Shown piece after piece: positions 35,501-44,741 of a stretch of DNA of 64,000 nt. Location: NCBI GenBank assembly GCA_963921425.1, contig OY992833.1, positions 11,511,738 through 11,575,737 on the forward strand, written 5' to 3'. The notes beneath the pieces are model-generated. The model was given only the letters and a program-made list of their open reading frames with translations. It was not told the origin of the DNA and made no database searches. Within the stretch, counting starts at the first letter, position 1. The number at the start of each line of letters is the position of its first letter. Source of the stretch: Dryas octopetala (Eukaryota; Streptophyta; Magnoliopsida; Rosales; Rosaceae). The position numbers and the translations under genes are program-made.

Positions 35501-37768
35501 AATGATTCATGTACCTATGGCTCTATAAAAGGGCTAGTTTGTAATCTTTGAAATTAAGTTAATGGTGAAAGAAATTTGGTTGTGTGTGAAGCACAAGTTG
35601 AAATGTATTTTGTAACCTTTGAAATGTATACTATGATAAAGAATGTCTCTTGGGTTTATGACTCTAGCCTTTTTCACTGAAACAAGACATGAAATCCTTG
35701 TTAGAATTATTTTAGTGCATTTAATGGCTTGGTTGATGAGTTGACTTAGTAATATCACCAGGTGTTGAAGAAACTACAAGATAAGTTTTATGTTTTGAAG
35801 TTTCTTTCAGGTCTTGATCCATCTCTTCAGTCTTTGAAAGATCAAATCTTGGCAGGCCAATATGATGTTCCTTTAGAGGTTGCAAATCTTCATTCATGGC
35901 AGTACATGCACAGCTACTACGTTCATCCTCAACTGTGGGTTCTTAGGGTCGTTGTGATAATTCTGTTTGATTGGTTATAGTCGTGATATTTCTGCTTTGC
36001 ATAGTTTTACAAGTCGACCTAGGAATCAGAGGTCTTTTAGAGGTTTCAATCCCAATGGGGTGCCTTTCAAGGTAACACTCATGATGGTTTTAGTGGAGGT
36101 GTTCAAAGACCACCTCTTCCTTAAAGAGTAGTAGAGATCATGGTGGGCCGTGGTGCAGGTCCTGGTTGTGGCCTCATCTTGCCAAAGCCCTTAACTGATA
36201 AGTAACATTCTTCCCACCTGGTTGTGTTTTTCTGGACCTCAAAATCATAGCAGATGATTGATTGGGGGCATGAGAAGGATGGCCCTTTAGATTCCATGGC
36301 TTCTCATTCTATTGCATTACAAGTGGATGCTTCTCCTCCAGTTGCATTATCATCTTGGTCATCCTTCATTGAAGTCTATCCAGCATTTGTGTCCATTTTT
36401 TGAGTCCCTCTGGAGTGTGAAGCATGTCAGTTAGGAAACTGTCACTGTGTTTCTTTTTTCTTAGGTAGGATAATTGTAAGACCTCTCCTTTTGAGTTGAT
36501 TCATACTGATTTTTGGGGTTCATCTAGAAATAAAAGCATGTTGGGTTTTTCTTATTTTGCTTCTTTTGATGATTATTGTTCCAGAATGACTTGTCATAGT
36601 GTATATCTGCATGGAGGTGAAGCTATTATCTTTCCCTTTATGTATTCATTTGAGCATTGAAAGTGCCTTGCAAAATATCTTATAATTAACCAAGGATCTC
36701 TGTTGTGATCTCTGTTAACAAAACACAGATCTCTGATATGCCTAAAAAAACCATTGGTTTGAATCAGTATTGAGCTATCTACTTGGAGATGTTGTTCCAT
36801 TATAGGGGTCTACAGCTCTTCGAAGAATCCTCACTCATCTTTATTCCACTTGGCAGGAACTGGATGGTGTATGCTATGAAAACAACTGGATATTACCAAC
36901 TTATCATGTATCCTCATCAGATGGTATGGTTGTTTAAATTTAAACCGTCAAATTAAATATGATGAGTTTCCTATAAAAAGAAAAGGGTGATCTATATGAT
37001 TGGTTAATGCGCCGCTGATTTTTTAGCTGTTAATGAATTTTACTAGGATCTTCTAGCTTTGAATGAAATCAAGTAGCAGTTTATTTTCTCATATTTGACT
37101 CCCCTGGAGATTAATCATTTCCTTGTTACTCTACAGAATTTATAATCTACAAAGTTTTATTTCCGCGATCCATCAAATGTTTTACAAAATGATCCTTACA
37201 AGCTTTAAACTACTGTATCCTTCTTTTAACCTCATTTAAATATATTACTGCATGGTATTGAAAATTGAAAACCCCAAGCTTGAAAAGTGATTCCATAAGT
37301 GGTGGTGGATTTTGTTCTGAGGATATTCCTTTCTTTTCTCAGTGTGCTCTCCATGTAAAGTTGTTGATTTGATTAGAACTTGCAGAAAAAGCATTATAGA
37401 TTGGTTATTCTGTAGTAGGGTTTTGATTCTGCCTTTTTGGGAAATTATCCTGGTAATGTACCTTATATGTCTAAAAGATCATCACTAGAATCATGAAAGT
37501 ATCAAGAATATCTTATATGAACAAGAAAAAAAAAAATTATCAGGAATTGCCAAGCATTAGTAAATTAATGACTTCTATGCAGAGTAAAAATTGATGTTTG
37601 TTTTTGTCTTTGGAAGGTGGATTCCAAGCTAATGTGATGGTGAAAGGGATGGATTTTGAGTGTTCAAGGGGGGGTGACCTGTGTTCCAGTCCTCGTCAAG
37701 CAAGGGAATCGGCCGCAGCACAAACATTGGTAAAATTGCGAAGCATTGCAGGCCATGCCCAGACGTAA
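23585..37768 (+). CDS. dsRNA-binding-motif protein with tandem repeats, copy 1 (spliced)
   Basis: A plant protein with a C-terminal double-stranded RNA-binding motif; the rest is not recognised. Exons I support: 23585-23722, 24246-24774, 25038-25188, 28394-28504, 29453-about 30665, about 33034-33276, 33724-33793, 34362-34528, 36857-36923, 37617-37768. Phases agree at every join, and the total is about 945 residues. The two limits marked about are the least certain. The first ATG is M-D-A-S-D-V-C because the upstream exon is broken. Exon 29453 holds five ~70-residue repeats. The motif starts N-P-C-Q-E-L-D-G-V (helix 1), then I-L-P-T-Y-H-V and F-Q-A-N-V-M-V-K-G (strands), and ends A-R-E-S-A-A-A-Q-T-L-V-K-L (helix 2), stop TAA 37766. 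The intron after 34528 begins GC, in the classic CAG/GCAAGT context. Introns contain LINE, solo-LTR and Copia fragments. The function is inferred only as RNA binding; a second copy starts near 60 kb. Confidence 0.75.
26240..26530. repeat. Three imperfect ~120-bp tandem repeats in intron
   Basis: Each carries AATGCTCTGA / GTGCACGA-like words, GAGTTAGCC and (first two) ATATAAGTCAAGAGCA with CAGCAGCTAAG. Non-coding, in the intron after 25188. Origin not recognised. Confidence 0.65.
26878..27307 (+). mobile_element. Solo LTR, 430 bp, target duplication GCCGA
   Basis: Starts TGATGCAGGAGC and ends CCTGTCTTGCATCA, giving inverted ends TGATGCA/TGCATCA. It is flanked by the perfect 5-bp duplication GCCGA (26873-26877 and 27308-27312). 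A TATATAAG box near 27065 suggests plus orientation. No internal region follows. It lies in the intron after exon 25038-25188. Confidence 0.85.
27335..27855 (+). mobile_element. LINE 3'-end fragment with A-rich tail
   Basis: Broken frame with V-F-W-V-V-W-L-E-R-N-R near 27545-27590, the conserved motif after the zf-RVT region at the C-terminus of plant LINE reverse transcriptase proteins. A broken, LINE-like tail follows, ending in the A-rich run at 27833-27855. It is 5'-truncated, as usual for LINE copies. Confidence 0.7.
29541..30560 (+). repeat. Five in-frame tandem protein repeats in the dsRBM gene
   Basis: Units begin at 29541, 29742, 29952, 30165 and 30366 (201, 210, 213, 201 and ~195 bp). 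Every length is a multiple of three. Each unit starts K-P-E-I-(H/Q)-K and carries N-G-V, I-E-D-L, S-K-P-Q-S-W-K and a C-K-(T/A)-G-(L/S)-A-D-A-F-(D/N)-G-P-Q core, then D-S-S. All are open. Low complexity and Ser/Lys/Asn content suggest a disordered spacer. Unit-to-unit identity is high at DNA level, so the array expanded recently or is homogenised. Confidence 0.9.
30886..31335 (-). mobile_element. LINE 3'-end fragment, minus strand
   Basis: On the minus strand the frame reads I-F-W-V-V-W-M-E-R-N-R-R-I-F near 31165-31205, the C-terminal LINE motif. A degenerate tail continues towards 30890. It sits in the large intron between exons ending about 30665 and starting about 33034. The plus-strand ORFs here are shadows. 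Confidence 0.7.
31925..32030 (+). mobile_element. Probable LINE tail
   Basis: A short plus-strand stretch ending ATGATAAAATTCTTGTTATC followed by AAAAGAAAAACAAAAG. It resembles the last codons and A-rich tail of plant LINEs (M-I-K-F-L-L-S-K). Weak evidence. Confidence 0.35.
33837..33852. repeat. C16 homopolymer
   Basis: Sixteen consecutive C in the intron between exons 33724-33793 and 34362-34528. Such a run is prone to length change and sequencing error. Confidence 0.9.
34660..34990 (+). mobile_element. Possible LINE 3' fragment
   Basis: V-L-A-D-F-W-A-V-L-E-R-N-S near 34795-34840 resembles the W-x-x-W-x-E-R-N motif of LINE C-termini. It is followed at 34941-34973 by a GGATTT hexamer run. 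It lies inside the GC-AG intron of the host gene. Weak. Confidence 0.4.
35740..36650 (+). pseudogene. Ty1/Copia gag and pre-integrase fragments
   Basis: 35762-35900 reads Y-V-L-K-F-L-S-G-L-D-P-S-L-Q-S-L-K-D-Q-I, a Copia Gag motif. 36485-36600 reads P-F-E-L-I-H-T-D-F-W-G, then L-G-F-S-Y-F-A-S-F-D-D-Y-C-S-R, the Copia integrase start with its first catalytic acid. Many stops and shifts lie between. No LTRs were found. It lies within the host-gene intron 34529-36856 and explains its size. Confidence 0.75.
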
Positions 37769-38882
37769 TTATAGGAGGTCCATGGTGGAAAAGATAGGAA
37801 TATCATTTTGCTTATGATAAGAATAGCACTTTGGGATTCTTTGTTTGGCTTCAGACTTCAGTATAGTCAAAGGAAATAGAGCTCTTATACCATCACCTAC
37901 AGGTGAAAAAAAGAAAGGCTAATGCATTCTCAATTTCTCATATATCCCCAGACAAATATATGTATTCACTCTTATTTGAACCATTTTGAAAATAGGCCAT
38001 TGAATCAAGGAGCTGTGGATTAATTTGAGATATTATTCAAATGGGAGCTGTGAATTGTAATCGACATAAATTTAAAAAGTTTAATGTCATCTTATATTCT
38101 TATAGAGTAAATTATCCCCTCTATCCTAAGTGTTACTTGGACCTGAACGGTCATCAACGTTGCAAACATAAACTAGTAGTAAATTACAAAGTTCTTGCTG
38201 GAAGAAAGGAATAAAACATTCCAAATTTGATCAGTTTCGTATAATTTGTGTAAGGGGACATGAATAATTACACAAACTCATCGGACTGTCATGGTAATTT
38301 ACCATTCAATGGTGTTTTTTTTATTTAAACCTAATTAAGCTACTTTTGAAAGTAAGAAGTAAAAAAAATAAACCTAAGCTACTTTGAACCTTTTTTATTT
38401 CCAACAAGATACATAGAATGTCACATTATTTGGTGAATAAATTTCGTAATCCTAGCAGTACTCAACAATAACACAATCTTCATAACAATTTGGTACATAA
38501 ACACTTTATGATATGCTTTCAAAACGAAACATAAGTATCAAGAATTTGTTATTTGAATAATGCACAAACATTTTAGTCAATTATGAAATGACCAGCATAG
38601 ACCACACAGATGCACATGTGAGAAGTTCATTCCGTTGTTAGCCATGCGCATTTCAAGTTTGAAACAAGCTTCAGAAGAAAAACTTGTCTTGGGTTGGCGT
38701 GTTACACCAGTGGGATTCAGGGGCATGTGCCCTGTAATATTATGGCTAATATTATACAGCTTTGATGGATCTACAAATGTGTTGCAGTATGAATAAACTG
38801 TTCTATATTCATACAATACTTTCTATGACAATGAGATTGTTTATATCTAACTCCCGATTCGGATATTGATGCATACAATATG
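37769..38882. other. 3' flank of gene copy 1, nothing else recognised
   Basis: AT-rich sequence after the host-gene stop; polyadenylation signals are not distinct. No open frame with recognisable content. Confidence 0.4.
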
Positions 38883-39301
38883 TGTTGGAATTAATTGCTT
38901 GTCCGACAAGTAAGTACCCTATTAATCGTGGCCCATATAACAACCACGATCTAATAAGGAATATAATTAATATAGTCATAATAATAAAAGGATTTGAGTT
39001 AGTTTCCTAACCTATATCTACTATGATGAACGGTAGAGATTAAAGAGATTATAATAGGAAATTTGGTCATCTCTCTTCCTATAAATATGTAGGCTATTCC
39101 ATCTATAAACCTACAGACACACAAAATACACTTTAAGAAATTGGTTTATAGGAAAAGGGAGAGAAACACGAATTTAAGTTATCAAGGTATGTATTTATGG
39201 TTAATTGAATTTATGTCTTAAGTAATTGTGAGAGTCATGAAGTTCTAGGTCTTGGATTTATGGATTGAGTCTAATGATTTACTCAATATAAAACTTACAT
39301 G

Positions 39302-39313
39302 TGCTATCAGAGC
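39302..39313 (+). promoter_or_regulatory. Primer-binding site of the non-coding LTR element
   Basis: TGCTATCAGAGC two bases after the left LTR; matches the initiator-Met primer site except for one base. Confidence 0.65.
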
Positions 39314-39520
39314 CAGGTTTAAAGAATTTCATGATTTTCCATTAGCGTATTTAAAAGTTGGTTTACTTGATTGATATATTGTCTAGTGTCAACGTATTGT
39401 TTGGTCTTCTGAATTAGTCAATTTTGATTCAATAATTGAATTGATCTGTACGTTCTTGTATGAATTTTTGCGTCATACTAATGATATCAATCTGTACATA
39501 TCGACAAGGAATTTTGGTAT

Positions 39521-40580
39521 TGTTGATGCAAATTCTCGTAAGGCAGATGCAACAACGTAGAGATGATGACTTGGCTGATCCGAAGTCCTGCTGGATGTTG
39601 AGGTGGATGTTGATTGGGATCTTCCTGTAGACAAAACAATATCAAAGGGAATGGATCGGTGTGGTGCCAGCCAAACACACTCCGATGATGAAATCAGTGA
39701 TGGTGTTTGATGGTGGATGAGGAAGAACAGAAGATGAACTTGGGAGAATAGGAAGAACAAGGCAAATGTTCTGGGTTATTCTCAGCAAGTTGGGTAAGCT
39801 CTTTGGTGAGTGGAAATTTTGTGTAAGTGTTTTGTGTGTAGATGCGTAGTGTTTGTTTTGCACATATGGGTTGATATATATAAGCAAAGGAAAACCTGAT
39901 GAGTAAGTTACCTACATTGTGAATGAATGGTCGCCAGAGACCCACGCACCTGGCCAGACCTAGTTGCATGTTCAGATGCTTGCTTCCTCAGCATTCAATG
40001 CTGCACTGAATGCTCCATTAAATGCAAGGTTGGAAGGTTCAGGCAAACTGCCCCAATAGTCATGAATGCAGGCCTGACATTCCCTCTGTCAGAAGATTTG
40101 TGTCAGGTGCATTTAAGTGTGGCGGTTCGTCCCAGCGTGATCTTCCCGGGAATGGCGGCGGAGATCCGAGCCGAGCCGATACAAGCACATGTTCTTATGC
40201 GTAGACATAAAGTCCATGTGTGATCGGATCGGGCATGGGATTCAAGACCGAGCCGATCCAGTAGAATGGGGTCCTTCCGAGCCCTAACTGGTCGACGCCA
40301 GAACTCGAAAAGAGACCGTGCCCTGTGCCGAGCCGAGCCGAACCGGGATGACCGTGGTGAGATGGACACTCGATCCATTGAAAGATCATCGGTTCGGCTC
40401 GGACCGAACATGGTGGGCCCGACGTGGAAATTCGGTCTGAGCTGGCAGAGGAAATGCTAACCAGTGATGATGTGGAGGTCAAAGTTTGACCACAGAGAGT
40501 CAACTCCGAGGTGGGTGTTGACCAGCCACGTGTCGAGCTGTGACTGGCTATTCGGATCGATGTGGATTTTCCCACAAACA
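39521..40580 (-). repeat. 3' LTR of the Tat element
   Basis: On the minus strand TGTTTGTGGG...GCATCAACA. Nearly identical to 50765-51824. Differences seen include AGGTGG/AGATGG near 39602, GGATCGG/GGACCGG near 39656, CCTGATG/CCTAATG near 39898 and GCTAACC/GCTGACC near 40459. Confidence 0.95.
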
Positions 40581-40596
40581 GGAGTCCCCCAACTTC
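40581..40596 (-). promoter_or_regulatory. Polypurine tract of the Tat element
   Basis: On the minus strand GTTGGGGGACTCC lies directly before the 3' LTR start TGTTTG, the expected plus-strand primer position. Confidence 0.65.
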
Positions 40597-40886
40597 CGAT
40601 CCGAGCAGACAGTGGTGGATTGGAAGTTGAAATGTAAGGATCTTCCCAAAAATAGCACTTTGTTTGATCCGAGCCGAACCCTACAAATCCATGTTCTCGA
40701 AGATCCGAACACATGACGACTTGTGATTGGCCAAAATATCTAAGGGGCAGGTGAAGGGACGTTTGATTTCTGCATGGGGGAACGTAAGGGTCACCTCGTT
40801 ATGGGCATTTTTGAATGCTTGACAGGTGTCAAGATCTGGCATGTGAAGCGCCAGAAACGAAGGGCTGAGATCTGATTTGCATGGGG

Positions 40887-40893
40887 TATAAAA
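40887..40893 (+). promoter_or_regulatory. TATA box for the opposite-strand ORF of the Tat element
   Basis: TATAAAA in the context GGGGTATAAAAGGCAG, about 320 bp before the ATG at 41209. It is followed by a dense pyrimidine (CTCT) tract from 40898 to 40985, a pattern common in plant core promoters. This suggests the opposite-strand gene has a promoter of its own rather than relying on the LTR. Confidence 0.6.
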
Positions 40894-41208
40894 GGCAGTC
40901 TCTCTCTCTTCCCTCTCATATTTTTCAGAAGCCCTCTCTCTCTCCTGCAAAACTCTCTCTCTCACCGTGAAATCTTCTCTCTCACCGTCGTTCGAGTGGT
41001 AGTCCGATCCCAACATCGACCGGGTACGGCGATAGGCGAGGTGATTCCGAGGGTGTTTGGGGCGGAGGGATTTGGCCGGACAAAACCAGTAAGTGATTCT
41101 GTCCACTTTTGAGTTTTTTGTGTTTTTCGGGTTTTCTGGGTGTGTTCTTGAGAAAAAGAGCTTTTTGATCCATAAAGTGAGAGAGAGAAAGTAGAAAAAC
41201 TGTTAGTG

Positions 41209-43602
41209 ATGTCAGAGACTGACTCGAGTGGCCGGCTCGGCTCGGGAGAAGCCTTTGAAGGGGACAGTGAGGCCGAGATGAGCCGAAGCCCGTCGGCGGG
41301 TGAGGCCGAGCCGAGCCGAAGCCCACCTGCAGGTGAGGCGAGTTGGGACGGTTTGTCCGAAGAATTGGACGAGGCCGGATCGGCATTGAATCGCAACCCA
41401 GGTGGTGAGCGCCGAGCCCGAGGGGATCGGGAAAACCCCGAGATATTGAGTTCCGACTGGGAACAAGGCACGGCCGAAGGAGGTGACGAAGAACCTCTTG
41501 ACGTCGAGCCGATCGCTATCATCCCGAGCAGACTCACTTCAGGCTCGGATGAGAGGGACAGGGGTCACGAGGCGTCGACCTCGGCCCAGGGGGTGACGGG
41601 GAGTCCGATCGACCCGGACTTCTACGAGGAATTGGCGTGGAAGGCCGATCAGATCCCCAATGAGATGACCGAGTACCATCTCCGGGACTTGAGGGACAGG
41701 TACTCAGTTCCCGACTCCGTGTTGATGAGGTTGCCGGCCGAGGGGGAGAACCCGAGCCGACCCCCGATAGGATGGGTGACCATGTACCCGGAGATGTTTG
41801 AGAATGGGGTTCGGCTTCCCCTGCACGCCTTCCTGCAGGATTGGCTCGCGACGATCGGCGCGGCGCCACACCAGCTGAACCCGAATGTATACAGGATCAT
41901 CCTGTCTATGCATATCTTGTGGCACAAAGTGCACAAGTGTGTGCCACACAAGGATATCCTGTTCTGTAATTATGCGCTGAGGTCGAAGCAGAGCGAGCTC
42001 GGATTCTACAACCTCCAGGCATACTCGGGGCCACTCTTCGGTGGGAATCCCTCTTCCCAGAAGACATGGAAGAAAAGATACTTCTTTGTCTCTGGGGATT
42101 GGGAGTTCGCCGATCCGAACAGAATGACCTCGGCTCGGGTTCCCAGAGCCTTTAGGATTCCAGGTGGGCATTGGGAGTTTGGGGACGATCCGAGGACAAT
42201 TTGCTTACGTCTTGTAATAATTGCATTTTTTCTCGGTCTAACTCTTTTTGGTTTCGCCTTTGCAGTCAACTGGGGCAAGTACAAGCTCCGAGGCGAGCTC
42301 AAGGACCAGATCGCCGCGATCAGGGATTCACCAGCAGAGTACTTGTCAACCAAGTTTCTGCTCGGGGAAACCCAGATCAGACAGAGCGGGATCTCCTAGT
42401 TTGTACCCAGGTGGAATCCTAGGGCCGAAAGGGGAATGGCGCCCACCGAACTGGAGGCTCGCCTGAGGAGGAAGGCTGCTCGGAGCGTCCAGAGGAGGGC
42501 CGCGGGGCGGGCCCCGGCCGAGCCGGTCCAGGCTCCTGCCCCAGCGGCAGCCCAGCCTAGATCTCCTGCGCCGAGACCGACTCGGCAGGCAGAGAAGAGG
42601 AAAGCTCCCCAGGCCGAGGCCCCGGTGGAGAAGAGAGCTCGGGCCGAGCCCAGTGGTTCTGGTGCCGAGGCGTCCGGATCGGCGCCCCTGAAGGCGGTGG
42701 AGGTAGACCCTTGCCTCGAGCCGTTCGTCACGGGCTTTAAGCGTGTGATGACGCCGAAGGCGCTGGAGGGGCTGTGGACCGGTCATGGCGAGCCGGGCTT
42801 CAGCCACCAGGCTCTGATCACATCCCGCCAGGCTATGATGGTAAGTCTTTTTTACTTCGGATTTTGACTATCCGCTCGGTTCGGATTAGTAACAGATATG
42901 TTTCTCTTGCAGCTCGCCATGAGGCAGTTCGAAGCTGCTAAGGCCGCCGTCGATGCCGAGGCGAAACTGGAGAGGTTTCGGGCACGAATCCTGGAGCTAA
43001 AAGAGAAGCTGGCCGAGGCCGAGCGGACGGTCAATGCCGAGCGCGAACGGTCGGAGGGTCTGCAGTCCAGGCTGGCCAGGAAGGAGGAGGAGGTCGCTCG
43101 GCTCGGCAAAGAGCTTGCATCCTCGGAGCAAAATGTGGCTGACTTGAGGCACTATGTCGGCGATCTCCAGCGAGACGTCGAGGCTGCCGAACGGAGGGTC
43201 GAAAATGCCGAACTCCGACGTCGAGCTGAAGTGCCGAGCGCCCAGGCACTGGCTGATGCCCATTTCGAGGGGTATAAGGAGCTTCTGGACGAGATCAAGT
43301 CGAAGAGGCCGGACTGGGATGTCTCATTCCTTGGCGAGTCCGATGACGAGGGGGAGGATACCCAGGGGAGTCACCAGGACGAGCTTCCTCCTCCCGATCG
43401 CCAAGTCCCCGCTGAAGCCGAGCCGACTCCGGAGGATCCTCCACTGCCCGCGTACGAGCCGACCCCGATCCCCCCGGCCCCCGAATCCGATCCCAACGCT
43501 GAGATGCAGATCGGCGGGGTTGAGGTGGTGCAGCTCGGTGAGGAGACGCCCGAGGAGTCCATCGAGCCGATCCTGGAGGGTCCTGCCGAACGATCTGCAT
43601 GA
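41209..43602 (+). CDS. Opposite-strand extra ORF of the Tat element (Transposase_28-type protein with coiled coil)
   Basis: A protein encoded antisense to gag-pol, between pol and the 3' LTR. From ATG 41209, an acidic Ser/Glu-rich N-terminus leads into a domain (about residues 150-290; P-P-I-G-W-V-T-M-Y-P-E-M-F-E-N-G-V-R-L-P-L-H) of the plant family known as Transposase_28, 'putative gypsy type transposon'. A Pro/Ala/Arg-rich basic linker and a long Glu/Lys/Arg/Ala heptad-rich coiled coil (43000-43250) follow, with a Pro/Glu-rich acidic end, stop TGA 43600. A phase-0 intron 42841-42912 (GTAAGT...TTGCAG) is clear. A second, 57-nt in-frame intron 42209-42265 is possible but optional. A single in-frame TAG at 42397-42399 breaks the frame; sequence on both sides stays in the same frame. 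Tat elements are known to carry extra ORFs, some antisense, of unknown function. Whether this copy is expressed is unknown. Confidence 0.75.
42841..42912 (+). other. Phase-0 intron of the opposite-strand ORF
   Basis: 72 bp beginning GTAAGTC and ending TTTCTCTTGCAG, strongly AT-richer than the exons. Splicing joins ...R-Q-A-M-M to L-A-M-R-Q-F with no frame change. An intron readable only on the plus strand shows the ORF was selected as a plus-strand transcript. Confidence 0.8.
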
Positions 43603-44140
43603 GCTGCATATTGTTTTTTATGTTATCTTGTTTTTGTTTTTTGTTCCCGAGCCGAAGTGTGGCTCGGGTTTAATTGTTTTTGGAACAATTTGTATTTGGT
43701 TTTATGTTATTTATTTTATCAGTATTTTCTTTATGAGTCAAGTTATTATCAGTTCAGCTCGGAAATTAAGCTAAAGACATAACCCATAACACATGAAAGT
43801 GATAAAAGTGACAATAATAAAAACCAAGACATTCTGGGATCGGCTCGTCATGCCGATCGCAATGAAAATGAATGGTAATGATAAATTAGAACTTGTCTTA
43901 GGGTCAGCTTGATAAGCATAACCAAGATAAGTAAAAATTTAAAAAAAAGTCACCTCGGACGGGCTCGACATACCCATTGAGATATTTAGGAATGCAGTTT
44001 TTTGAGAAAAATATTCAAACCTACTTTCAGATCGGCTCGGCATGCACGATGAAAGTTTCGATTGGAGTGTATATTTTTCTTTTAGAAATATCCTGTTGAA
44101 CGTTAGGACTGTAGGAAGTCACTTCGGCTCAGACAGGGAT

Positions 44141-44567
44141 TTTTATAGACCTGATAAGTCTGTACCATGCCGAGCATTGGGCCGAAAGTGGCGCGCTAGC
44201 TCGGCACGGGAGTTTATAGACCTGATGAGTCTGTAATATGCCGAGCATCGGGCCGGAAATGGCGCGCCCGCTCGACACATGAGTTTATAGACCTGATGAG
44301 TCTGTAATATGCCGAGCATCGGGCCGAAAGTGGCGCGCCAGCTCGACACATGAGTTTATAGACCTGATGAGTCTGTAATATGCCGAGCATCGGGCCGAAA
44401 GTGGCGCGCCAGCTCGACACATGAGTTTATAGACCTGATGAGTCTGTAATATGCCGAGCATCGGGCCGAAAGTGGCGCGCCAGCTCGACACATGAGTTTA
44501 TAGACCTGATGAGTCTGTAATGTACCGAGCGTCGGGCCGAAAATGGCACTTCGGCTCGGCACATGGG
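44141..44567. repeat. 71-bp tandem repeat (six copies) between pol and the opposite-strand ORF
   Basis: The word GACCTGAT recurs at 44148, 44219, 44290, 44361, 44432 and 44503, exactly 71 bp apart. Each unit carries TTTATAGACCTGATGAGTCT, GCCGAGCATCGGGCCGAAA and GGCGCGCC. The minus-strand ORFs here are a by-product of the array. It lies in the tail-to-tail gap between pol (ends 44742) and the plus-strand ORF (ends 43602). 3' regions of Tat/Ogre elements are a known source of plant satellite repeats. Confidence 0.95.
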
Positions 44568-44741
44568 TTTGTTATTTTTTCGGAGGGAACACTTAGATCT
44601 TTCCTCTTTGTTGAAAGTGTATAGGAGTGGAGTCCCCAGTGTTTGTTTCGAAAAAATAAGAAGAAATGAGTCAAAACGTGTTCATCTCTTCATTGATTGG
44701 AATGAGTGTTAGGTCGGACAGTCCCCGATCCTAACTACATT

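Noticed and set aside
44143..44562. Four overlapping minus-strand ORFs of 68 codons
   Set aside because: Translation of the 71-bp tandem repeat; 71 is not a multiple of three, so each unit restarts in another frame.
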